From Erythrobacter sanguineus (GTDB taxonomy: Bacteria; Pseudomonadota; Alphaproteobacteria; Sphingomonadales; Sphingomonadaceae), in the NCBI RefSeq assembly GCF_900143235.1, contig NZ_FRDF01000011.1:1-64000 (forward strand): DNA of 64,000 bases. The letters are read 5' to 3'. The notes beneath the pieces were generated by a model. The model was not told the origin of the DNA. It did no database searches and saw nothing but the letters and a program-made list of their open reading frames with translations. Position numbers and translations under genes: made by a program. Of the stretch, positions 10,887 through 19,808 are shown one piece after another; position 1 is the stretch's first letter, and each line of letters opens with the position of its first letter.

Positions 10887-11957
10887 ATGGATATTGATTT
10901 TGACAAGGAAATGGTCGGCACAGTCGCAGTGACCGAAAAGGACGCGCTCGATCTGGGGGCGCTGACCGATTGGTTCGAAGCCAACGTCGAAGGCTTCACC
11001 GGCCCGATCAGCTACACCAAGTTCAAGGGCGGGCAATCCAACCCGACCTACCGGATCGACACCCCCGGCGCGTCTTACGTGCTGCGCCGCCAGCCCTTCG
11101 GCAAGCTGTTGCCATCGGCCCATGCAGTCGACCGCGAATATGCCGCGATGACGGGCCTGCATCCCACCGGCTTCCCCGTCCCGCGCACCTATGGCCTGTG
11201 CGAAGATCCGGCGGTGATCGGGTCGAAATTCTTCGTGATGAGCATGGCCGATGGCCGCAGCCTGTGGAACGGCGCGCTGCCCGGCATGTCCGCGGACGAG
11301 CGCCGCGCGCATTATCATGCGCTGATCGATACCATGGCCGACCTCCACCTCAACCAGCCCGAGCGCATCGGGATGGGCGATTATGGCAAGCCGACCGATT
11401 ATTGCGCGCGCCAGATCGCCCGCTGGACCAAGCAGTACAAGCTTTCCGAAACCGAGCTGATGCCGGAAATGGAGCGGCTGATCGAATGGCTGCCCCAGAC
11501 CATCCCGCCGCAGCACGGTTCCAGCGTGGTGCACGGCGATTACCGGCTCGATAACGTCATCTTCCACAAGACCGAGCCGCGCATCATCGCGGTGCTCGAC
11601 TGGGAGCTTTCGACGCTGGGCGATCCGATTGCCGATTTCAGCTACCTGATGCTCAACTGGTTCCAGCCCGCCGATGGTCGTGCGGGGCTGATGGGGCTGG
11701 AACTTGAGGCGCTGGGCATCCCCACGGTCGAGCAAGCGGTCGAACGCTATGTCGCGCGCACCGGCTATCCCGTGCCGCCGATGGACTGGTATTTCGCCTA
11801 TAACCTGTTCCGCCTCGCCGGGATCATGCAGGGCATCAAGAAGCGCGTGATCGATGGCACCGCCTCATCCTCCCATGCGCAGGCCATGAGCGAACGGGTG
11901 CGCCCCTTGGCTGAACGGTCTTATGAATTCGCCCGCGCTGCAGGCATGCCTGCGTAA
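10887..11957 (+). CDS. Phosphotransferase family protein (APH-like, ACAD10/11 kinase-domain type)
   Basis: This 356-residue aminoglycoside-phosphotransferase fold protein has an ATP-binding region SYTKFKGGQSNPTYRI and the catalytic loop VVHGDYRLDNVIF. The metal-binding motif is IAVLDWELSTLGDP. These are the hallmarks of the kinase part of ACAD10/11 and of LvaA, which phosphorylate 4-hydroxyacyl-CoAs, rather than of antibiotic-resistance enzymes. It starts 15 bp after the ADH stop and follows the matching dehydrogenase at 8316. Substrate assignment rests on family knowledge and context. Confidence 0.87.
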   Translation: MDIDFDKEMVGTVAVTEKDALDLGALTDWFEANVEGFTGPISYTKFKGGQSNPTYRIDTPGASYVLRRQPFGKLLPSAHAVDREYAAMTGLHPTGFPVPRTYGLCEDPAVIGSKFFVMSMADGRSLWNGALPGMSADERRAHYHALIDTMADLHLNQPERIGMGDYGKPTDYCARQIARWTKQYKLSETELMPEMERLIEWLPQTIPPQHGSSVVHGDYRLDNVIFHKTEPRIIAVLDWELSTLGDPIADFSYLMLNWFQPADGRAGLMGLELEALGIPTVEQAVERYVARTGYPVPPMDWYFAYNLFRLAGIMQGIKKRVIDGTASSSHAQAMSERVRPLAERSYEFARAAGMPA

Positions 11958-12072
11958 TCGGATCTTGCGTTCAGTCGTGCTTGCGGCCCTGCGAACCGGC
12001 TGCGTAACGCTTGCGGTAGCCCCCGGGCACGGCTAGCAGCGCGCCATTGCCGATTTCGTGCCGGAGGAACCC

Positions 12073-12909
12073 ATGAGTGACAAGCTGATCGCCACCATCG
12101 AAGACGCATGGGAAACCCGTGCCGATCTGACTTCGACCAGCGATTTGCGCCACGCGGTCAGCGATGCGCTCGTCCTGCTGGACAGCGGCGAGGCGCGCGT
12201 CGCCGAGCCGGATGGGAACGGCGGCTGGACCGTCAACCAGTGGCTCAAGAAGGCCGTGCTGCTTAGCTTCCGTCTCAATGACAACCGGGTGATGGAATAT
12301 GCCGCCGCGGGCGAATCCGCCTATGACAAGGTGCCGCTGAAATTCGCCGGCTGGGGTGAAAGCCGCTTCCGCGAGGCCGGTTTCCGTGCCGTGCCCGGCG
12401 CGATCGTGCGGCGCGGCAGCTTCATCGGCAAGGGCGCTGTGCTGATGCCGAGCTTCGTCAATATCGGCGCCTATGTCGGCGAGAACTCGATGATCGATAC
12501 CTGGGCGACCGTCGGTTCCTGCGCGCAGATCGGCGCGAATGTCCATATCTCGGGCGGCGCCGGGATCGGCGGCGTGCTCGAACCGTTGCAGGCCGAACCC
12601 GTCATCATCGGTGACGGCGCGTTCATCGGGGCGCGTGCCGAAGTCGCCGAGGGCGTGCGCGTGGGCGAAGGCGCGGTGCTGTCCATGGGCGTCTATCTGG
12701 GCGCTTCGACCAAGATCGTGAACCGCGAAACCGGCGAGATTCATCGCGGCGAAGTGCCGCCCTATGCGGTGGTCGTCCCCGGATCGCTGCCCGGCAAGCC
12801 GCTGCCGGATGGAACACCCGGCCCCAGCCTCTATTGTGCAGTGATCGTCAAAACGGTGGATGCGCAGACCCGTTCCAAGACCGGAATCAACGAACTTCTC
12901 AGGGACTGA
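12073..12909 (+). CDS. dapD: 2,3,4,5-tetrahydropyridine-2,6-dicarboxylate N-succinyltransferase
   Basis: DapD transfers succinate from succinyl-CoA to tetrahydrodipicolinate in the diaminopimelate/lysine pathway. The 278-residue protein has an N-terminal helical region followed by left-handed beta-helix hexapeptide repeats ([21 protein letters not shown], then [15 protein letters not shown]). It ends with the typical [15 protein letters not shown] 12073 has GGAGGA 6 bp upstream; the longer frame from 12058 adds only MPEEP. No other lysine genes are adjacent. Confidence 0.96.
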   Translation: MSDKLIATIEDAWETRADLTSTSDLRHAVSDALVLLDSGEARVAEPDGNGGWTVNQWLKKAVLLSFRLNDNRVMEYAAAGESAYDKVPLKFAGWGESRFREAGFRAVPGAIVRRGSFIGKGAVLMPSFVNIGAYVGENSMIDTWATVGSCAQIGANVHISGGAGIGGVLEPLQAEPVIIGDGAFIGARAEVAEGVRVGEGAVLSMGVYLGASTKIVNRETGEIHRGEVPPYAVVVPGSLPGKPLPDGTPGPSLYCAVIVKTVDAQTRSKTGINELLRD

Positions 12910-12960
12910 TCCGGAACATCCCTGCTTGCCCTCCGTTGGTTGGGAAGGAAAGGAGGGATC

Positions 12961-13113
12961 ATGACCGACCCCAAAGAACCTGTCCGCATCGAGGACGAGG
13001 ATGGCCGGGCTGCCAGAACGCCTGGCACCCTTCGCTATATTCTGGGCATCAGCCTGGCTATGGCCATCATCGCAATGAGCCTGGTATGGATTGTCCCGGC
13101 GCTGACGCGCTGA
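12961..13113 (+). CDS. Small single-pass membrane protein (50 aa)
   Basis: An ATG at 12961 preceded by a strong AAGGAGGG ribosome site opens a 50-residue frame. It has a charged N-terminus (MTDPKEPVRIEDEDGRAA) and one transmembrane segment (YILGISLAMAIIAMSLVWIV). It is below usual annotation length cut-offs. It may be co-transcribed with dapD, 51 bp upstream, and its stop abuts the convergent dipeptidase stop. Function is unknown. Confidence 0.7.
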   Translation: MTDPKEPVRIEDEDGRAARTPGTLRYILGISLAMAIIAMSLVWIVPALTR

Positions 13114-14406
13114 TCAATCGTCTGCGGGCATTGCGATCAGCGTCTCGAACGGCGCTGCATCCCTTACGCTTGCGGCATAGGCTTCCGCCTCGCGCATCAC
13201 GCGCAGGGCGTTGCGGCTGGCGATCATTTCGAGTTCCGCCTGCGAATAGCCACGCCGGGCCAGCTCAGTGAACAATTCGGGATAGCCGCGCACATCCTCG
13301 AATCCGACAGGGCCTGATGGCATTCCGTCGAAATCGCCGCCGATGCCGATCGATTCCACTCCGGCGACTTCGCGGATGTGGTCAATATGGTCGGCCATGT
13401 GAACAACCGTGGTGACAGGTTCCGGGTTGGCCTCGTCCCACGCTGCCATCGCCGCTGTGACCGTTTCCGGCTGCCCCTGAAACAGCGCCCTTTGCCGCGC
13501 CTGCTCGGCGTCCCGGCGGGCGGACCACTGGCGGCGTTCCTCGTTCAGGAAGGCGGGCAACGCCACCACCATCACGATCCCGCCATTATAGGGCAGCCGC
13601 CGCAGCACCGTGTCCGGCACGTTGCGCGGATGACCATTGATCGCGCGCGCGCCCGAATGGCTGAAGATCACAGGTGCGCGTGCCACATCGAGCGTATCAA
13701 GCATGGTCGCCTCGCTGACGTGGGAAAGATCGACCAGCATCCCCAGCCGGTTCATCTCGCGCACGACATCCTCGCCAAAGTCGCTAAGCCCGCCATGCGC
13801 CGGGGTATCAGTCGCCGCATCGGCCCAGGGCGTGTTGCTGTTGTGGGTCAGCGTCATATACCTTGCGCCAAGCGCATAGAGCTGGCGCAGCACCGCAAGG
13901 CTTGATCCGATCGAATGCCCGCCTTCCATTCCCAGCAACGAGGCGACCTTGCCCTCGGCCATGGCGGTTTCGACCTCGTCGGCGGTGGTGGCATAGCGCA
14001 GGCCTGCGGGATAACGCGCGATCAGACGCTTGGTCACGTCGATCTGTTCGATCACCTGTTGCACCGCCTCGGCCTCGTCGGGATTGGAAGGGACGTAGAC
14101 CGACCAGAATTGCGCCCCGACCTTGCCTTCTGCCAGACGGGCCAGATCAGTGTGCAGCGCGCGGCCTTCGGGATGACCCTCGCCGCTATTGGTGGTGTCC
14201 TCGAAGTCGAAATCATTGATCTGGTTCGCGCGCCGTGATCGCAACTGGTTGGGAACGTCGTTATGCCCGTCGAAAACCGGGGCCGCCTCAAGCGCGGCAT
14301 TGGCAGTCGCAACGGCAGGATCGACAACCGCATCCTGCGCGGCGAGCGGACTTGCCAGCAGCAGGCTTGCAGCCAGGACGGTAAGCGAAGGCGCGAAAAG
14401 TTGCAT
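13114..14406 (-). CDS. Membrane dipeptidase family (peptidase M19) protein
   Basis: The frame extends to 14550, but ATG 14406 starts a clean signal peptide (LTVLAASLLLASPLAAQDA), giving 430 residues. Zinc-site features of renal dipeptidase are present: DGHND near residue 47, the bridging Glu in SLLGMEGGHSIG, LVDLSH, and a later VIFSHSGA. A SIGIGGDFDG motif lies near the C-terminus. M19 enzymes hydrolyse dipeptides, including D-amino-acid-containing ones, and the signal peptide indicates periplasmic action. It converges on the small membrane protein gene with a shared TGATCA junction. Confidence 0.92.
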   Translation of the reverse strand: MQLFAPSLTVLAASLLLASPLAAQDAVVDPAVATANAALEAAPVFDGHNDVPNQLRSRRANQINDFDFEDTTNSGEGHPEGRALHTDLARLAEGKVGAQFWSVYVPSNPDEAEAVQQVIEQIDVTKRLIARYPAGLRYATTADEVETAMAEGKVASLLGMEGGHSIGSSLAVLRQLYALGARYMTLTHNSNTPWADAATDTPAHGGLSDFGEDVVREMNRLGMLVDLSHVSEATMLDTLDVARAPVIFSHSGARAINGHPRNVPDTVLRRLPYNGGIVMVVALPAFLNEERRQWSARRDAEQARQRALFQGQPETVTAAMAAWDEANPEPVTTVVHMADHIDHIREVAGVESIGIGGDFDGMPSGPVGFEDVRGYPELFTELARRGYSQAELEMIASRNALRVMREAEAYAASVRDAAPFETLIAMPADD

Positions 14407-14471
14407 GGGGCAGGTTCCCGAAGCTAGAGCGCCCGCACCCTGAAAATAAGGGGCAGGCAAGGACGTAACGC

Positions 14472-14939
14472 ATGGATGATAGCGCGGCAGCACTGATCGA
14501 ACAATTGGGCCTCGCCGCCCATCCCGAAGGTGGGTGGTACCGCGAGACATGGCGCGGGGCGGCGATCGCGGCAGGACAGCACAATCCCCGCGCGGATGGC
14601 CGCGCTAGCGGGACAGCAATCATCTTTCTGCTGCAAGCCGGTGAGGCTTCGCACTGGCACGTGGTCGATGCCGCGGAGCTGTGGCTGTGGCAGGCGGGCG
14701 ATCCGCTCGAATTGCGGCTTGCGGCAAGCGATGAAGGCCCGGTGCGCTCGGTCATACTCGGCAGCGATGGGGAGGCAGGCCAGCAATTGCAGGGATTGGT
14801 CGCACCCGGCGAATGGCAGGCCGCGCGCCCTGCTGGTGAACCGCGATACGGCTACAGCCTCGTCTCCTGCGTGGTGGTGCCAGGCTTTGACTTTGCCGGG
14901 TTCACCCTTGCACCATCTGGCTGGGAACCGGGCGCTTGA
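14472..14939 (+). CDS. Cupin domain-containing protein (DUF985 type)
   Basis: This 155-residue protein has the DUF985 cupin pattern: LGLAAHPEGGWYRETWR at residues 12-28, FLLQAGEASHWHVVDAAELW around 52-72, and a closing PGFDFAGFTLA. The ASHWH segment is the likely metal-binding strand. It is divergent from the dipeptidase gene and its TGA overlaps the TTG start of the next gene, suggesting translational coupling. Substrate unknown. Confidence 0.85.
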   Translation: MDDSAAALIEQLGLAAHPEGGWYRETWRGAAIAAGQHNPRADGRASGTAIIFLLQAGEASHWHVVDAAELWLWQAGDPLELRLAASDEGPVRSVILGSDGEAGQQLQGLVAPGEWQAARPAGEPRYGYSLVSCVVVPGFDFAGFTLAPSGWEPGA

Positions 14940-15322
14940 TCACGTCAGCGCTGCGCTGGCTGCTGGCGGCGTTCTATGCACTGGCGGGCGTGATCCACCT
15001 TGTCCGGCCCGAACCATTTCTTGCGATCATGCCAGCCTTCGTCCCGGCGCCGGAAGCGGTTGTGTTATGGACCGGGGTGGCTGAGATAGCAGGCGCGATC
15101 GGGTTGTTGCAGCCCTGCTCCTTGGCCCTGCGGCGCTGGGCGGGCTGGGGACTGGCGCTGTATGCGCTGTGTGTGTGGCCGGCCAACATCAACCACTTCG
15201 TGCTGGACATGGCGCGCGCCGACGGCGGTCTTGGCCTTGCCTATCATGTGCCGCGCATGGTTGCGCAGCCCGTGATCATCTGGCTTGCGCTATGGGTAAG
15301 CCGCGGCCCCGCTGCGGATTGA
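14936..15322 (+). CDS. DoxX-like small integral membrane protein
   Basis: A 128-residue protein with four predicted membrane helices starts at TTG 14936, overlapping the cupin stop. The pattern LLAAFYALAGVIHLVRPEPFLAIMP followed by PEAVVLWTGVAEIAGAIGLL is typical of DoxX-like proteins in proteobacteria. A cytoplasmic-membrane location is clear; the function is not known. It forms a two-gene operon with the cupin gene. Confidence 0.8.
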   Translation: MITSALRWLLAAFYALAGVIHLVRPEPFLAIMPAFVPAPEAVVLWTGVAEIAGAIGLLQPCSLALRRWAGWGLALYALCVWPANINHFVLDMARADGGLGLAYHVPRMVAQPVIIWLALWVSRGPAAD

Positions 15323-15323
15323 C

Positions 15324-15384
15324 GCCTGACCAAAGCACAACGGCGCACGGCCCGTAATGGAACCGTGCGCCGCTGATGTCAGGC
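15324..15384. terminator. Nested inverted repeats between convergent genes (possible bidirectional terminator)
   Basis: Inner 10-bp perfect arms CGGCGCACGG (15341-15350) and CCGTGCGCCG (15363-15372) sit inside outer arms GCCTGAC (15324-15330) and GTCAGGC (15378-15384). It lies between the DoxX-like gene on plus and SWIB on minus. No U-run follows on either strand, so a classical intrinsic terminator is uncertain. Confidence 0.5.
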
Positions 15385-15419
15385 AAAGCCACAGGGCGCC
15401 AAAGCGACGCCCGGTACGC

Positions 15420-15671
15420 TTACTTGAGGTGCTTCGAGACCGCAGCGGTCATCTTGAACATCGAGATCTGGTCCTTACCGATCACGGCGCCAAGCTTGGC
15501 GTCAGGATTGATCTGACGCTTGTCCTTGCTGTCCTGCAGGCCATTGGCCTTGATGTATTCCCAAACTTTCGAGGTGACCTGAGCGCGGGTCAGCGGACCC
15601 TTGCCGATCACCGCTTCGAGTTCACCGGAAAGTTGCACCGGCTTCTGCAGTGCGTTGGTTGTGCCAGCCAT
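15420..15671 (-). CDS. SWIB/MDM2 domain-containing protein
   Basis: A protein of about 83 residues consists almost entirely of a SWIB domain (SGELEAVIGKGPLTRAQVTSKVWEYIKANGLQDSKDKRQI, then PDAKLGAVIG). Free-standing SWIB proteins occur in several alphaproteobacteria and chlamydiae and are suspected DNA- or topoisomerase-associated proteins. Two adjacent ATGs exist (15674 and 15671); GGGAG is better spaced from the second. Confidence 0.92.
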   Translation of the reverse strand: MAGTTNALQKPVQLSGELEAVIGKGPLTRAQVTSKVWEYIKANGLQDSKDKRQINPDAKLGAVIGKDQISMFKMTAAVSKHLK

Positions 15672-15703
15672 CATCTACTCCCTTGTCTTCAGTGGCAGGT
15701 AAA

Positions 15704-16291
15704 TCAAAATTCGTCGTCTTCCCAGCCCGCATCATCCCCCGCGCCGCCGGTGAAGGTGGCGTGGAGCACTGCGCAGGCCGTAATCGTCCCTTGCAATGAT
15801 GCGAGCAGTTCCGCCCGGCTCGCGCCCGGCATAAGCACGAGCGGCAGGTCGGTAGCGAAAATCTGGAACAGGTAATGCCGCGTCTCGCCCTGCGGCGGAT
15901 CGGGCAGCAGCCATTCGGAATTGCCAAAGGCATTCTTGCCGGTGCGCGGCGGAACCCCGCCCTCAAGCAGTTTGCCACGCTGGGGGGCAAGACCCCACAC
16001 CAGCCAGTGGCACGCCGGCTCCCCTCCCGAGGCCGAGGCTTCCTCGACCACGATAACCAGTTCGTGCGAACCCGGCGGCGGCGCGCTCCATTCGAGCGGC
16101 GGGGCGACCGCATCCTCTTCCCCGGCGGTGAAGCTGGGATCGAGTTCATCGCCCGCGCGAAATGCAGGGCTGGTCAGCGCAAAACCTGCGCGCCCGAAGG
16201 TATCCGCACCGCCAAGCGCTGCAACCGCAAGGCCAGAATGGCGCGCTGGCGCAGGAATGTGGGGAGCAAGCCAGGCCGGAAAATCAGTCAT
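15704..16291 (-). CDS. YbhB/YbcL family Raf kinase inhibitor-like (PEBP) protein
   Basis: This 195-residue phosphatidylethanolamine-binding-protein fold has the motifs LTSPAFRAGDELDPSF near residue 40, APPLEWSAPPPGSHELVIVVEE, and the ACHWLVWGLAP segment. The C-terminus (DDAGWEDDEF) is unusually acidic. Bacterial PEBPs are cytoplasmic or periplasmic proteins of unclear ligand; no signal peptide is visible. It is upstream of and co-directional with SWIB (33-bp gap). Confidence 0.88.
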   Translation of the reverse strand: MTDFPAWLAPHIPAPARHSGLAVAALGGADTFGRAGFALTSPAFRAGDELDPSFTAGEEDAVAPPLEWSAPPPGSHELVIVVEEASASGGEPACHWLVWGLAPQRGKLLEGGVPPRTGKNAFGNSEWLLPDPPQGETRHYLFQIFATDLPLVLMPGASRAELLASLQGTITACAVLHATFTGGAGDDAGWEDDEF

Positions 16292-16539
16292 GATTCTGTC
16301 GCTTCATCCCGTCGGTGCTAGTCCCTTCGGCGGCGAGAAACGAGACTTGGGCAAGCGGTTTTCGCCGGATTCTGAGGAAAACCCTGCGAATGCAGGCAAA
16401 AACACCACAGATTTGGCTTTTTTTGATGGTGCGCACGCGGGTTCTTGCCCCTGCGAGCGAGAAAATGCATCCCAGCAACCGTTCCGGCAGCCGTCCGGTG
16501 ACACCGCCACTACCTATCCCCCCGGAGTCGCGCTCAGCC

Positions 16540-18021
16540 ATGACCATCACCCGCACCGCAATCAGCATCGCCTTGGCCACCGCGCTGGCGGCCTGTGGCG
16601 GGGGCGGTTCCTCAACCGCACCACCAATTGCTGGAGGGCAGGTTCCGACACCTTCACCGACCCCGGCACCAACCAGTTCGGTCTGCAGCCTGCGCGCGCA
16701 GCAGGATTTTGCCGATAGCGTCATTAATGAATGGTACCTGTTCCCCAACCTGCTGGCCAATGCCAATCCGGCGGCATTCAACGACCTGCAGAACTATCTC
16801 GATGCACGCGTCGCCCCGGCGCGCGCGCAAAGCCGCGATCGCTTCTTCACCTTCGCCACTTCCATTGCCGAAGAAAATGCGCTGATCAATTCGGGCGCGA
16901 GTGCCGGGTTCGGCATCCGCCTGTTCTATGACACCGCGAACAACCGTGTGTTCGTGGTCGAAGCTTTCGAAACCGGCAACGGCTTTGGTGCCGGGCTTGA
17001 CCGGGGGAGCGAACTCACCGCGATCGGCACCACCAGCAGCAACCTGCAGAGTGTCTCCGGCCTGATGGCGAGCGGTGGGCCGCAGGCGGTGGTCAACGCG
17101 CTCGGCCCCAGCACTGCGGGCACCGCGCGGGTGCTGCGCTTCGTCCAGCCCGGCGGGGCGACGATCGAGCGCAGCATCACCAAAAGCGATTTCGCACTCG
17201 ATCCGCTGTCGGATCGCTACGGCGCGCTGGTGCTTGATGATGGCGGCAAGCGGGTCGGTTATCTCAACCTCAGAACCTTCATCATAGCCAATGCCAGCGA
17301 TCAGCTGCGCGCAGCCTTCGGCCAGTTCGGCGCGCAGGGTGTGACCGAACTGATCATCGATCTGCGCTATAATGGCGGCGGTCTGGTCGATGTGGCCGAT
17401 ACGATGGGCGACCTTTTGGGATCGGGCCGGATCGGACAGGTGTGGAGCCGCACGGTGCTGCGCGCGTCCAAGGCGGACGACAACGAAACCCGTCTGTTCC
17501 GCAACGAGGTCAATGCTATCGCGCCCACCCGTATCGCCTTCATCACCAGCAGTGCCAGCGCCTCGGCGAGCGAGCTGGTGGTCAATTCGATGATCCCCTA
17601 TCTCGGCAACAATCTGGCATTGGTCGGCGAAAATACCTTCGGCAAGCCGGTCGGCCAGTTCGGTTTTGATCTCGAAGCCTGTGACTTGCGCGTGCGTGCC
17701 GTCACCTTCCAGACGGTGAATGCCGATGATCAGGGCGAATATTTCACCGGGCTTGCCAGTGTCGTGCCCAATAGCTGCCGCGCCGAAGACGATTTCTTCC
17801 GCCCGCTTGGCGACCAGCGCGAAGCCTCGATCGCCGCCGCGCTCGATTTTCTTGGTGGGCGCGCATGCACCCCGATTGCCGGAACCGGCAAGGACGATAT
17901 TGCCGGCGTCGATTCCGATTCCCCCCAAAGCGCAGCTGCGGTTCGTGACCTGCCGCGGCACGAGGCGCTGCGCCCGCGCCGCCCCAGCCCTGCCCAGATC
18001 GATATTCCCGGGCTGTTTTGA
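16540..18021 (+). CDS. S41 family peptidase, lipoprotein
   Basis: ATG 16540 gives a 493-residue protein beginning with a lipoprotein signal (ISIALATALAACGGGGSS, lipobox Cys at residue 19); the longer open frame from 16315 lacks this logic. It has a PDZ-like region around residues 130-200 and an S41 protease core with LIIDLRYNGGGLVDVADTMGDLL and the nucleophile region ITSSASASASELVVNSM. About 25-30 residues later comes FGKPVGQFGF, carrying the likely catalytic Lys. C-terminal-processing-type proteases act in the periplasm. Membrane anchoring is inferred from the lipobox. Confidence 0.9.
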   Translation: MTITRTAISIALATALAACGGGGSSTAPPIAGGQVPTPSPTPAPTSSVCSLRAQQDFADSVINEWYLFPNLLANANPAAFNDLQNYLDARVAPARAQSRDRFFTFATSIAEENALINSGASAGFGIRLFYDTANNRVFVVEAFETGNGFGAGLDRGSELTAIGTTSSNLQSVSGLMASGGPQAVVNALGPSTAGTARVLRFVQPGGATIERSITKSDFALDPLSDRYGALVLDDGGKRVGYLNLRTFIIANASDQLRAAFGQFGAQGVTELIIDLRYNGGGLVDVADTMGDLLGSGRIGQVWSRTVLRASKADDNETRLFRNEVNAIAPTRIAFITSSASASASELVVNSMIPYLGNNLALVGENTFGKPVGQFGFDLEACDLRVRAVTFQTVNADDQGEYFTGLASVVPNSCRAEDDFFRPLGDQREASIAAALDFLGGRACTPIAGTGKDDIAGVDSDSPQSAAAVRDLPRHEALRPRRPSPAQIDIPGLF

Positions 18022-18031
18022 TCAGGTCTGG

Positions 18032-18439
18032 TCAGAGCCCATGCGGCACCGTCTCGAAACCGGGAATGTCGCCCAGATCGACCCAATCCTGCTTGCTTTT
18101 GGTATAGCAATGAAAGGCGGGCTTCAGGATGCTGGTATCGTCCAGCGTCCCGGCCTTGATGAACATCATCCCCGGCGGACTTTCCACACGGGTGAAGACC
18201 GGCGATCCGCAGGTCCCGCAGAATTGCCGCCGCACGGTCGCCCCGCTGTCGCCGGTATCATCATAGGTGGTCACCTCGCCCTCGCATGCCACCGCGTCTT
18301 CAGGCACGCCGATAATCACCGACAGGCTGCTGCCCGCCTGGCGCTGGCAGTTCTTGCAATGGCAGGTGACGCACAACAGCGGATCGCTCTTGCAGGTATA
18401 GCGCACCTTGCCGCACAGACAGCCTCCAGTCATGGTCAT
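18032..18439 (-). CDS. GFA family (glutathione-dependent formaldehyde-activating-like) protein
   Basis: A protein of about 135 residues starts at ATG 18439 with GGGGGAAG upstream. It has the GFA zinc motifs GGCLCGKVRYTC, CVTCHCKNCQRQAGS and the later QFCGTCGSPVF. GFA/CENP-V-like proteins bind zinc; formaldehyde activation is not established for most, so no specific reaction is claimed. It lies 29 bp downstream of a lipoprotein gene on the same strand. Confidence 0.9.
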   Translation of the reverse strand: MTMTGGCLCGKVRYTCKSDPLLCVTCHCKNCQRQAGSSLSVIIGVPEDAVACEGEVTTYDDTGDSGATVRRQFCGTCGSPVFTRVESPPGMMFIKAGTLDDTSILKPAFHCYTKSKQDWVDLGDIPGFETVPHGL

Positions 18440-18468
18440 GGCTTCTTCCCCCTTATCCTCGCGCCATG

Positions 18469-18909
18469 TCACGGCGCTTCATCGCCGGTGAACGGCTGAC
18501 CGGTGGTATAGCCGCAGCCCATCAATGTCTCCCCGCCCAAAGCGATAGTGGCAAGGAAGGGAAAGCTGCGGTTGCTCATCCCGTCACTGCAATCGCCCGG
18601 CGTGAGCGTGGCCGTGAAGGCCCTGCCATCGAGATTTCCGGAAAAGCCGAGCCCGTTATTGCCGGCAAACCGATTGACGGCAAAACGCGTGCCGCCGGGG
18701 TTCTCGGGCGTCATCCACACCGCCTCGCCATCAGCGATCCGGACGTTCCAGAACGGTTCTGTTCCGGCAAGGGTGACGATTTCTTCGGGCGCGACAGCAT
18801 CAAAGGCGCGCCCGCCGGGATCGATCGCATCATTGCCTGACGAACAGGCTGCAGGCAGCAGACCGGCCAGCCAGACGAAGTGGTACAAAGAGCGAAGGCG
18901 GGCGGGCAT
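18469..18909 (-). CDS. Predicted lipoprotein, COG3650-like
   Basis: This 146-residue protein has a signal with lipobox LPAAC (Cys22) and the segment GTEPFWNVRIADGEAVWMTPENPGG, typical of COG3650/YscW-like small exported proteins. The later parts (MSNRSFPFLATIALGGETLMGCGYT) include two cysteines that could pair. Function is unknown; envelope location is inferred from the lipobox. Confidence 0.78.
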   Translation of the reverse strand: MPARLRSLYHFVWLAGLLPAACSSGNDAIDPGGRAFDAVAPEEIVTLAGTEPFWNVRIADGEAVWMTPENPGGTRFAVNRFAGNNGLGFSGNLDGRAFTATLTPGDCSDGMSNRSFPFLATIALGGETLMGCGYTTGQPFTGDEAP

Positions 18910-19030
18910 GGCAGACTCCTGTTGGCCAGAATTCTAGACCGCCCCCAGTCCGATGGCAAAGGCCGCATTGCAAAGGGGCGGCCCCGCCTTCGCGAAGTCC
19001 ACCCCTGCAATCACGTCAAAGCCGATCCGC

Positions 19031-19600
19031 CTATTGCGGCATCATCACCGTGTCGATCACGTGGATCATGCCGTTGGAGGCCACCACATCGGTTTCCGTC
19101 ACCTTGGCGGTGTTCCCGGCTGCATCGGTCAGCACCACGCCGCCATCGGCGATGGTTGCAGTAAAGGTGCCGCCGCCAACGGTGGTCACGGTGTAACCGG
19201 CATCTCCCGCTTCCTCGATCGCCGCAGTCAGCGTGGCAGCGTCAACCCCGCCTTCAACGACATGATAGGTCAGGATCGACGTGAGCGTTTCGGTATCCTC
19301 GGTGGTCAGCTTTTCCACCGTGCCTTCGGGCAGCTTGCCAAAGGCATCATTGGTCGGCGCAAAAACCGTGAAGGGGCCGGGGCCTGACAGCGTCTCGCCC
19401 AGTTCGGCAGCGGTCACTGCGGCAACCAGCGTCGAGAAGGTTTCGTCGCCTTGAGCAACTTCGACAATGTTGCCGTTCGCGGTAGCATCTTCGCTCACGG
19501 CGATTTCGTCGGCCGCAGTTTCATCGGCAGGAGTTTCGCTGCCACAGGCGACCAATGCCAGCGCAGCCGCCGAAGCGAGAGTGAAATGAATGATTTTCAT
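19031..19600 (-). CDS. Fasciclin domain-containing lipoprotein
   Basis: This 189-residue protein starts with a lipoprotein signal (SAAALALVACGSE, Cys19), then an acidic linker, then one fasciclin (FAS1) domain over residues 52-188. The H1 motif FTVFAPTNDAFGKLP and a terminal ASNGMIHVIDTVMMP H2-like motif are both present. FAS1 proteins are surface adhesion or matrix proteins. It is monocistronic in appearance. Confidence 0.93.
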   Translation of the reverse strand: MKIIHFTLASAAALALVACGSETPADETAADEIAVSEDATANGNIVEVAQGDETFSTLVAAVTAAELGETLSGPGPFTVFAPTNDAFGKLPEGTVEKLTTEDTETLTSILTYHVVEGGVDAATLTAAIEEAGDAGYTVTTVGGGTFTATIADGGVVLTDAAGNTAKVTETDVVASNGMIHVIDTVMMPQ

Positions 19601-19808
19601 GGATATAATCCCTGATTACGCCCGAAGGCCGTGGTTCGTCCTGATGTAATATCGCATCAGCAGTGACGGGGCGTTGCTCAACAATGAAGCCACCCGGGCC
19701 TTGTTGAAATGAACGGGAGCGCCGGATGTTCCGATGTTTCGCGGCCGTGCCTTGCTGGCACCAAAGCCCAACCCGGAACTTTGCCCGGGCGGTCGGGTTC
19801 CTTGTGCC

